NCBI GenBank assembly: GCA_903928045.1
Contig: CAIYPH010000615.1
Coordinates: forward strand, 1-6,651
Reading direction: 5' to 3'
Length of the DNA stretch: 6,651 bases
Source of the DNA: an uncultured Rhodospirillales bacterium
Lineage (GTDB): Bacteria > Pseudomonadota > Alphaproteobacteria > Acetobacterales > Acetobacteraceae
The notes beneath the pieces were generated by a model that saw only the letters and a program-made list of their open reading frames with translations, ran no database searches and had not been told where the DNA came from. Shown here in pieces: positions 1 to 4,819 of the stretch; position 1 is the first letter of the stretch, and the number at the start of each line of letters is the position of its first letter. The position numbers and the translations under genes were made by a program.

Positions 1-161
1 AACCGCTCCGCGCCGCACCGCCCGCGGCAGGCCCGCGGCATGGCCCCTTCCCGCCTCGTGCCTCACGCCGCACACGCGTGCCGTACGCCCGCGCCCACAT
101 AAGCGCCGACGAAGTTACGGGCCGGCAAGCGCGTCGCCGAACCGTGCGCTATTTGTTACGA

Positions 162-174
162 TATAGAAACTATA
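162..174. repeat. A+T-rich inverted repeat TATAG-AAA-CTATA over the hydrolase stop codon
   Basis: Perfect 5-3-5 inverted repeat inside a strikingly A+T-rich stretch (151-177) in otherwise G+C-rich DNA. It includes the TAG stop of the hydrolase and its last codon, TTA, a rare leucine codon in such genomes. The stem is too weak for a terminator. Function unknown. Confidence 0.4.
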
Positions 175-961
175 ATCCCAGCGGCCGCAGAAACCCATTG
201 ATCGCCGCCGCCACCAGAACCGGCGTCTGCACCGCCATGAAATGCCCGCTCTCGATCGCGGCAAACGTCGCGCCCGGAATCGTGGCCGCAATCGGCTCCA
301 CCACCGCGGGCGGCCGCAGCTTGTCATGCGTCCCGGCGATGCAATGCACCGGGCAGGTAATGGCCGCGAGCGTGTCGCCGAGTTCGGCGTTCACCAGCAT
401 GCGATAGATCGCCGCGTAGGAATTAGGGTCGCCGGCCATCCAGCGTGCCCGGAACCGCCGATACATCTCGGCGTCATGCCGCACCTCCGGCGGGTAGGAA
501 TTGGCGAAACTCGTCTCGACGGCCGCCCGCATCCCCGCCGCCTCCGTCGCCGCCACGCTCGCCAGCACGCCGTCCCGCCGCGCCGCCGCCATCCCCGTCG
601 CCGGCGCCATGGCGATCACCGCCGCCGCCCGCTCCGGGTAGCTGCCGGCAAACGTCAACGCGATCCCGGCCCCCACCGCGCAGCCCGCCAGCGCCACCTT
701 GCCGGAGATGCCCTCGGCATCGAGCAGTGCCTTGATATCGCTCGCCATGGTGTGAAACGTCACCGCCGCCCGCAGCTTCTCGGACTGCCCGGCACCCCGC
801 GTATCGTACCGAAGAATCCGCCGCCCCGGCAAAAGCGCGGGCAGCACGCCGTCCCAGCTCTCCAGCGTGCCCCCCATCTCGTGCACCAGCACCAGATCGG
901 CCGGCCCGTCGCCTATAACATCATACCGTAACGAGGTGCCGTTGATGTCGACCCAGTCCAT
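170..961 (-). CDS. PcaD-like alpha/beta-hydrolase, nucleophile Ser replaced by Ala
   Basis: 263-aa cytoplasmic alpha/beta-hydrolase fold protein, closest in layout and length to 3-oxoadipate enol-lactonase (PcaD), which hydrolyses the enol-lactone to 3-oxoadipate. Visible in order: oxyanion-hole region LVHEMGG (25-31), the RYDTRGAGQS strand-turn (51-60), nucleophile elbow LAGCAVGAG (91-99), acid-loop AGTHDKLRPP (209-218) with Asp213, and SGHFMAVQTP (238-247) with His240. Aligned to the usual G-x-S-x-G elbow, G93-C94-A95-V96-G97 puts alanine at the nucleophile position. I read the codon (677-679) as GCG on the minus strand. Asp and His of the triad are kept. The ATG at 961 has AAGGA about 8 nt upstream, and the gene starts 3 nt after the pcaJ stop, so it is the last visible gene of the operon and probably translationally coupled. 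Family assignment is firm. Enol-lactonase activity is doubtful without the serine, so I give no symbol. Cys94 is next to the nucleophile position, not at it. Confidence 0.9.
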   Translation of the reverse strand: MDWVDINGTSLRYDVIGDGPADLVLVHEMGGTLESWDGVLPALLPGRRILRYDTRGAGQSEKLRAAVTFHTMASDIKALLDAEGISGKVALAGCAVGAGIALTFAGSYPERAAAVIAMAPATGMAAARRDGVLASVAATEAAGMRAAVETSFANSYPPEVRHDAEMYRRFRARWMAGDPNSYAAIYRMLVNAELGDTLAAITCPVHCIAGTHDKLRPPAVVEPIAATIPGATFAAIESGHFMAVQTPVLVAAAINGFLRPLGL

Positions 962-964
962 CGC

Positions 965-1648
965 TCAATCCTTCTCGGCAATGTCCGGTGCCGCCAGAAC
1001 CCCGCAGTCATCCGCGAACCGCAACGCCGCCCCGGTGCGCGCCTGCAAATCCGCGCGCGACAACCCGGCGATAATCTCATGCACCAGGAACCCCTCCGCA
1101 TCCCGCGAAATCACCGCGAGGTCGGTATAGATGCGGGTCACACAGGACGGCGCGGTGAGCGGCAAAGTGCAGGCCCGCAACAAGCGGGGCGCCCCCTTGC
1201 GCGTGGTGTGCTCCATCATCACCCACACCTCCTTGGCCGCCGCCGCGAGATCCATCGCCCCCCCCACCAGCGGCCCCTTGTCGGGGATGCGGTTGTCCCA
1301 GTTCGCGAGGTCGCCGTTATCGGCCACCTCGAAGGCGCCGAGCACGGTGACATCGATATGCCCGCCCCGGATCATCGCGAAGGACCAGGCCGAATCGATC
1401 ACCGTCCCGCCCGGCGCGATGGTGATCTTCCGGCTCCCAGCATCCACCAGGTCGCTATCCGCCGCATTGGCCGAGGCAAGCGGCCCCGCGCCGATCACCC
1501 CGTTCTCCGACTGGATGACAACCTCGCGCCCATCGCGAACATAGTCCGAGCAATTGACGGGCATGCCGAGCCCGAGATTGACGAGCCAGCCATTCTCGAA
1601 ATCCTGGCCAACGCGCCAGGCGATCTGCTGCCGGTTGAGTGGGGTCAT
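965..1648 (-). CDS. pcaJ: 3-oxoadipate-type CoA-transferase, subunit B
   Basis: 227-aa beta subunit of a family I CoA-transferase (PcaJ/ScoB/AtoA type). With subunit A it would move CoA from succinyl-CoA to a carboxylic acid, in PcaIJ 3-oxoadipate. The diagnostic motif is IQSENGVIGAG (45-55): Glu48 matches the catalytic glutamate that forms the glutamyl-CoA thioester. Other family hallmarks are the N-terminal LGLGMP (25-30), MEHTTRKG (145-152) and the LPLTAPSCV...IYTDLAV block (162-179). The reading frame stays open upstream to 2017, but that part overlaps pcaI and reads as low-complexity shadow sequence. The chosen ATG at 1648 is preceded by GAGG at about 6 nt and lies 8 nt after the pcaI stop, as expected for paired subunits. 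The length is slightly above the usual 210-220 aa. Substrate is inferred from family and neighbours; another short or C6 dicarboxylate is possible. Confidence 0.92.
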   Translation of the reverse strand: MTPLNRQQIAWRVGQDFENGWLVNLGLGMPVNCSDYVRDGREVVIQSENGVIGAGPLASANAADSDLVDAGSRKITIAPGGTVIDSAWSFAMIRGGHIDVTVLGAFEVADNGDLANWDNRIPDKGPLVGGAMDLAAAAKEVWVMMEHTTRKGAPRLLRACTLPLTAPSCVTRIYTDLAVISRDAEGFLVHEIIAGLSRADLQARTGAALRFADDCGVLAAPDIAEKD

Positions 1649-1656
1649 GTCGGGCC

Positions 1657-2322
1657 TCACGCGGTGACGACGCGGTTGACGAAAACGCCGGGCAGCTCGA
1701 TCCGCTCCGGCGCGATAGGCTCGCTCTGGCTGACCCGCACCTCGGCGATCGTCAGCTTCGCCGCGGTCGCCATCGCCGGCCCGAAATTCTTCTGCGCGTG
1801 GCGGAAGGTGAGGTTGCCAAACCGGTCCGCCACATCGCCCCTGACGAAGGCGACATCCGCTTTGATCGCCTCTTCCAGCACGTAGTCCCGCCCGTTGAAC
1901 CGCCTTACCTCCTTGCCCGCGCCAAGATCGGTGCCAAACCCCGCCGGCGTATAATAAGCGGGAATGCCCGCGCCCCCCGCCCGGATGGATTCCGCGAAGG
2001 TGCCCTGGGGAAGACAAACCAATTCAATCTTGCCGGCCTTGTAGAGCTGCTCGAACGGCGAAAGCTCCGCCCCCCGCCCCCGCGCCGCCGAGCAGATCAC
2101 CTTACGCACCAGCCCCGCCTCGATCAGCGTATGGGTCTGCGACAGCGGATGGGTCGCCGAATTCACCACCAGCGTCAGCCCACCCACCCCCCGGTCCCGC
2201 AACGCCAGCACCAACGAGTTGGCGAATCCGGCGCCCCCGAAGCCGGAGATCATCACCACCGCCCCCTCGCCGATATCCGCCACGGCTTCGGCCGCCGAGC
2301 TTACGCGCTTGTCGATCGCCAT
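1657..2322 (-). CDS. pcaI: 3-oxoadipate-type CoA-transferase, subunit A
   Basis: 221-aa alpha subunit of the same family I CoA-transferase, which supplies the CoA-binding half of the heterodimer. Recognisable parts are the glycine-rich loop SGFGGAGF (26-33), LPQGTFAE (104-111), the very conserved IRAGGAGIPAYYTPAGFGT (113-131), and GDVADRFGNLTFR...KNFGPAMA (162-185), followed by the C-terminal PGVFVNRVV (211-219). These match PcaI/ScoA-type proteins throughout. The frame allows an earlier ATG at 2373, but I chose 2322. It carries AGGGAG (2329-2334) at 6-nt spacing, and the protein from MAIDKRV begins as family members do; the 17 extra residues look unconserved. It follows gudD by 55 nt and precedes pcaJ by 8 nt, so the pair is certainly co-transcribed. 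The symbol reflects best family fit; a different dicarboxylate substrate is possible given the gudD neighbour. Confidence 0.92.
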   Translation of the reverse strand: MAIDKRVSSAAEAVADIGEGAVVMISGFGGAGFANSLVLALRDRGVGGLTLVVNSATHPLSQTHTLIEAGLVRKVICSAARGRGAELSPFEQLYKAGKIELVCLPQGTFAESIRAGGAGIPAYYTPAGFGTDLGAGKEVRRFNGRDYVLEEAIKADVAFVRGDVADRFGNLTFRHAQKNFGPAMATAAKLTIAEVRVSQSEPIAPERIELPGVFVNRVVTA

Positions 2323-2328
2323 CGTCCA

Positions 2329-2334
2329 CTCCCT
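2329..2334 (-). promoter_or_regulatory. Ribosome binding site deciding the pcaI start
   Basis: AGGGAG on the minus strand, 6 nt before the ATG at 2322. It decides between this start and the in-frame ATG at 2373, which lacks a comparable site. Confidence 0.7.
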
Positions 2335-2350
2335 GTTGCCGGCGATGCTG

Positions 2351-2365
2351 CCCGCCGCAAGCGGG
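2351..2365 (-). repeat. Small hairpin in the gudD-pcaI gap
   Basis: CCCGC-CGCAA-GCGGG forms a perfect 5-bp stem with a 5-nt loop, 12 nt after the gudD stop and upstream of the pcaI ribosome binding site. No U-run follows on the transcribed strand, so it is not a factor-independent terminator. It may affect mRNA stability or relative expression inside the operon. Confidence 0.35.
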
Positions 2366-2377
2366 TGGGTCAATCAA

Positions 2378-3637
2378 TCAGAAGCGGGGACGCGCCGGGT
2401 TGAAGTCCGGCACGTGCTTGCGCATCTCGCTGGCGTCATCGCGCCGGCGAATGCCGCAGGTCAGATAATTGCGATGCAACCCCGCCAGCGCCGTGCGGTC
2501 GAGCGTCACCCCCAATCCCGGCCCCGGCGGGGGAACCAGCGCGCCGGTGTTGAAGCAGAGTTTGCCGCCCTGTATCACCTCATCCTGCTGCCACGGATAA
2601 TGCGTGTCGGCGGCGTAGGTCAGGTTGGGCAGCGTCACGCCGACATGGGTCATCGCGGCCAGGCTGATGCCGAGATGCGAGTTGGAGTGCATCGAAATCC
2701 CGAGCCCGAACACCCGCCCCATATGGGCGAGTTGTTGGGTGGCACGCAGCCCGCCCCAGTAATGGTGGTCGGTGAGGATGACCTGCACGGCGTTGCGGTC
2801 GAGCGTTTCGCGGAAATGCCCCCATTCCGTCGTCACCATATTGGTGGCGAGCGGCATGGAAGCGTGTTTGGCCACCTCGCCCATTTCGGCCAGCGTCGAG
2901 GTGGGGTCTTCGAGATACTCCAGCAGCCCGTCGAGTTGGGGCAGCACCCGCAGCGTGGTCGCCACCGACCAGCCGCCATTGGGGTCGATGCGCAGCGGAT
3001 AGCCCGGAAAGGCGTCACGCAGGGCGCGCAGCGTCTCGATCTCGTCGTCGGGCTCGAACACCCCGCCCTTGAGCTTGATGGAGGTGAAGCCGCTTTCCGC
3101 GATCATCCGGCGGGTTTCGCCGACCATCTGGGCGTGCGTCACCACCTCCCCCCAGTCATCCGCGGGGTAGCCGGGGTCGCCGTGGTGGCGGGCGAATTTG
3201 TAGAAGAGGTAGGCGGAATACGGCACCGCCTCGCGCACCGCGCCGCCGAGCAGGGCGTGGAGCGGAACCCCGAGGATGCGGGCCTGGAGATCGAGAAAGG
3301 CGACCTCGAACGCCCCGAAGGCGACGTTGAGCCGCCGCCCGCCGGTGCGCGGGAAATCGGCGCCGGCTTCGGTTGTGCCGAACAGAGCGATACTCACCCG
3401 TTCGCGCAACCCGTTGAGGTCGAACGGGTCTAGCCCGGCAAGCATGGGCGCCGCGGCGGTGAGGTCGGCGAGGGTTTCGAGGTCGCCATAGCCTTCGCCA
3501 AGCCCGATGATGCCGTCTTCGCCGGCCACCTCGATGATGCTGCGCAGCGCCCAGGGCTCATGCACGCCGGCGACGTTGAGCAATGGCGGATCGCGGAACG
3601 CCACCGGAGTCACCACCACTTCGCCCACACGTGTCAT
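2378..3637 (-). CDS. gudD: Glucarate dehydratase family enzyme (enolase superfamily)
   Basis: 419-aa mandelate-racemase/muconate-lactonizing-type enolase superfamily protein that best fits glucarate dehydratase: D-glucarate to 5-dehydro-4-deoxy-D-glucarate plus water, Mg-dependent. An N-terminal capping domain (about 1-140) precedes a TIM barrel. Visible active-site parts are the base motif IKLKGG (Lys188, Lys190), metal ligands Asp218 (RIDPNG), Glu243 (YLEDPT) and Asn266 (ATNMVTT), and the His-Asp dyad His317 (SMHSNSH) and Asp344 (AADTHYPW), 27 residues apart as I recall for E. coli His339/Asp366. The end GIRRRDDASEM (395-405) also matches GudD-type tails. The Glu243-Asn266 interval looks shorter than in the E. 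coli enzyme. The frame opens at 3709, but ATG 3637 has AGGGGG about 6 nt upstream and begins with the conserved beta-strand. It is the first gene of the minus-strand operon and divergent from the lactonase. A related aldarate could be the real substrate. Confidence 0.9.
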   Translation of the reverse strand: MTRVGEVVVTPVAFRDPPLLNVAGVHEPWALRSIIEVAGEDGIIGLGEGYGDLETLADLTAAAPMLAGLDPFDLNGLRERVSIALFGTTEAGADFPRTGGRRLNVAFGAFEVAFLDLQARILGVPLHALLGGAVREAVPYSAYLFYKFARHHGDPGYPADDWGEVVTHAQMVGETRRMIAESGFTSIKLKGGVFEPDDEIETLRALRDAFPGYPLRIDPNGGWSVATTLRVLPQLDGLLEYLEDPTSTLAEMGEVAKHASMPLATNMVTTEWGHFRETLDRNAVQVILTDHHYWGGLRATQQLAHMGRVFGLGISMHSNSHLGISLAAMTHVGVTLPNLTYAADTHYPWQQDEVIQGGKLCFNTGALVPPPGPGLGVTLDRTALAGLHRNYLTCGIRRRDDASEMRKHVPDFNPARPRF

Positions 3638-3643
3638 CGCCTT

Positions 3644-3650
3644 CCCCCCT
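3644..3650 (-). promoter_or_regulatory. Ribosome binding site deciding the gudD start
   Basis: A purine run, AGGGGGG on the minus strand, continuing into AAGG, just ahead of the ATG at 3637. It supports that start over the in-frame ATG at 3709. Confidence 0.6.
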
Positions 3651-3680
3651 ACCGGTGCGGGGGGCATAATCCGCCACAAC

Positions 3681-3693
3681 GGCCGATCCGGCC
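3681..3693. repeat. Short inverted repeat GGCCG-ATC-CGGCC
   Basis: Perfect 5-bp arms around ATC, ending directly before the lactonase ribosome binding site. It could be a protein-binding site for a regulator of the divergent genes. It could also be chance in G+C-rich DNA, since the arms are short. Confidence 0.4.
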
Positions 3694-3700
3694 AAGGGGA
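3694..3700 (+). promoter_or_regulatory. Ribosome binding site of the propeller lactonase
   Basis: AAGGGGA, 7 nt ahead of the ATG at 3708. It supports that start rather than any of the upstream starts in the same open frame, which lie inside gudD. Confidence 0.7.
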
Positions 3701-3707
3701 AACGCGC

Positions 3708-4733
3708 ATGCCCAGCGATATCGTCTACGTCTCCTGCTCCGACACCTGCGAGATCGCCATTCTCGCCTTTGACCGCGACACCGGGGGCCTGCGCGCGCTC
3801 GGCCGCGTGCCGGTCCCGGGGGCCGCAAGCTCGCCGGGCAGCCTGCCGCTGGCGGTGTCGCCGGATGGCCGCTTCCTCTACGCCGGGCTGCGCACGCCGC
3901 CGTATCCGGTGACGACCTTCGTCATCGGGCCGGAGGGCGCGCTCACCGCGATCGGCACCGGCGTGCTGGCGGACAGCATGTGCTACCTCACGGTCGACGC
4001 CACCGGGCGGGCCCTGCTCAGCGCCTCCTATCCCGGCGCGAAACTCGCGGTGAACCCGATCGGGCGGGACGGCGTGGCCGGCGATCCGTCGCAGGTGATC
4101 GCCACGCCGCCCAAGGCGCATTGCGCGGTCATGGACCCGGCCAACCGCTACCTCTACGCCGCCAGCCTCGGGGGAGACGCCATCCTCTGCCAGGCCTTCG
4201 ACGCCGCGACGTCCCGCCTCGCACCTTCGGTGACGATCGCCGGGCAAACCAAGCCCGGCGCCGGGCCGCGCCATATCGTGTTCGGCCAGGGCGGACGGAT
4301 GCTCTACGTGGTGAATGAGTTGGATGGGACGATCACCGTCTTCGCCCGCGATGCCGCGAGCGGGGGGTTGACGGAGCGCCAGACCATTTCGCTGCTGCCC
4401 GATGGCGTCATCGAAGCGGCCTCGGCCGATATCCATGTCACGCAAGACGGCCGCTACCTCTATGCCAGCGAGCGGCTCAGCCACACGCTGGTGGGCTACG
4501 CCGTCGACCCCGCGGATGGCACGCTCGCGCTGCGCTGCCGGGTGGCCAGCGAGGAGACCCCGCGCGGCTTCCGCATCGCGCCGGGCGGGCGCTTTCTGCT
4601 GTGTGCCGGGATGACCTCGGGGCGGCTCGGCGTCTACGCCATCCGCGACGACGGGGTGCTGAGCCGGCAGGCCTCGCAGGAGGTCGGGGTGGGGGCCAAT
4701 TGGGTGGAGATCGTAACGCTAAAAACCGCTTGA
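3708..4733 (+). CDS. Seven-bladed beta-propeller lactonase (cycloisomerase 2 / 6-phosphogluconolactonase family)
   Basis: 341-aa propeller protein of the lactonase family that includes bacterial YbhE-type 6-phosphogluconolactonase and fungal 3-carboxymuconate cyclase. Repeated blade motifs of the form (D/G)GRxLY recur at LAVSPDGRFLYAG (48-60), DPANRYLYAAS (143-153), GGRMLYVVNE (195-204), TQDGRYLYASER (245-256) and PGGRFLLCAG (292-301). The conserved active-site patches GAGPRHIVF (184-192), NELDGTITVF (203-212), ADIH...SER (240-256) and PRGF (285-288) are present. There is no signal peptide or membrane segment, so it should be cytoplasmic. The open frame begins at 3507, but the ATG at 3708 is preceded by AAGGGGA (3694-3700) at 7 nt and starts with the first blade (DIVYVSC). 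It is divergent from gudD with a 70-nt shared upstream region. Context suggests hydrolysis of an aldarolactone feeding GudD. Phosphogluconolactone or a muconolactone-type substrate cannot be excluded. Confidence 0.9.
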   Translation: MPSDIVYVSCSDTCEIAILAFDRDTGGLRALGRVPVPGAASSPGSLPLAVSPDGRFLYAGLRTPPYPVTTFVIGPEGALTAIGTGVLADSMCYLTVDATGRALLSASYPGAKLAVNPIGRDGVAGDPSQVIATPPKAHCAVMDPANRYLYAASLGGDAILCQAFDAATSRLAPSVTIAGQTKPGAGPRHIVFGQGGRMLYVVNELDGTITVFARDAASGGLTERQTISLLPDGVIEAASADIHVTQDGRYLYASERLSHTLVGYAVDPADGTLALRCRVASEETPRGFRIAPGGRFLLCAGMTSGRLGVYAIRDDGVLSRQASQEVGVGANWVEIVTLKTA

Positions 4734-4819
4734 CCGAGTCGCCTTCCCCCTTCTTTTTTCAGTGACTTGTGGGGTAGACTTACCGCGCGGCGTCAACTTC
4801 GGCGCCGGGGGGAGCGGCG
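4734..4819 (+). promoter_or_regulatory. Lactonase-ftsK intergenic region
   Basis: 86 nt containing a pyrimidine tract (4741-4760, with six T at 4754-4759) and then the ftsK ribosome binding site. No GC hairpin precedes the T-run, so a terminator for the lactonase is not supported. TAGACT (4775-4780) could be a weak -10 for ftsK with a poor -35 (TTCTTT, 4751-4756). Whether ftsK is read from its own promoter or through from the lactonase is undecided. Confidence 0.35.

Larger units (their letters stand above)
3638..3707. promoter_or_regulatory. Divergent intergenic region, gudD / lactonase
   Basis: These 70 nt must hold the 5' signals of both divergent units. A CATAAT box at 3665-3670 could be a plus-strand -10, but the matching -35 (TTCCCC, 17-nt spacer) is poor, and I see no clear minus-strand promoter. 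A perfect 5-3-5 inverted repeat, GGCCG-ATC-CGGCC, lies at 3681-3693 and is a possible operator half-site pair. Divergent promoters this close suggest co-regulation, but no regulator gene is in the window. Confidence 0.45.

Noticed and set aside
171..176. Perfect TATAAT on the plus strand as a promoter
   Set aside because: The nearest TTGTTA (153-158) gives only a 12-nt spacer and no plus-strand gene follows; it would fire antisense into the hydrolase.
242..931. 229-aa plus-strand open frame opposite the alpha/beta-hydrolase
   Set aside because: Arg/His-rich antisense shadow; the minus-strand frame shows a full alpha/beta-hydrolase fold.
1649..2017. N-terminal extension of pcaJ up to an upstream start at 2017
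   Set aside because: Would overlap pcaI by over 350 nt and adds Gly/Arg-rich sequence; the start at 1648 has a ribosome binding site and the family N-terminus.
1639..2403. Plus-strand open frames opposite pcaI and pcaJ (also 1079-1885)
   Set aside because: Shadows of the CoA-transferase genes; no recognisable motifs.
2219..3433. 404-aa plus-strand open frame opposite gudD
   Set aside because: Shadow of gudD, whose catalytic motifs are all in the minus-strand frame; the translation has shadow-type composition and the start lies inside pcaI.
3638..3709. Longer gudD starting at 3709
   Set aside because: The 24 extra residues are not family-like, no ribosome binding site precedes it, and it would overlap the lactonase start (ATG on both strands at GCATGC).
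3558..4484. 308-aa minus-strand open frame opposite the lactonase
   Set aside because: Arg/Gly/Asp-rich shadow overlapping the well-supported propeller gene; no family motif.
4741..4760. T-run after the lactonase as a factor-independent terminator
   Set aside because: No GC-rich stem precedes the six T; only a 3-bp GAC/GTC pairing is visible.
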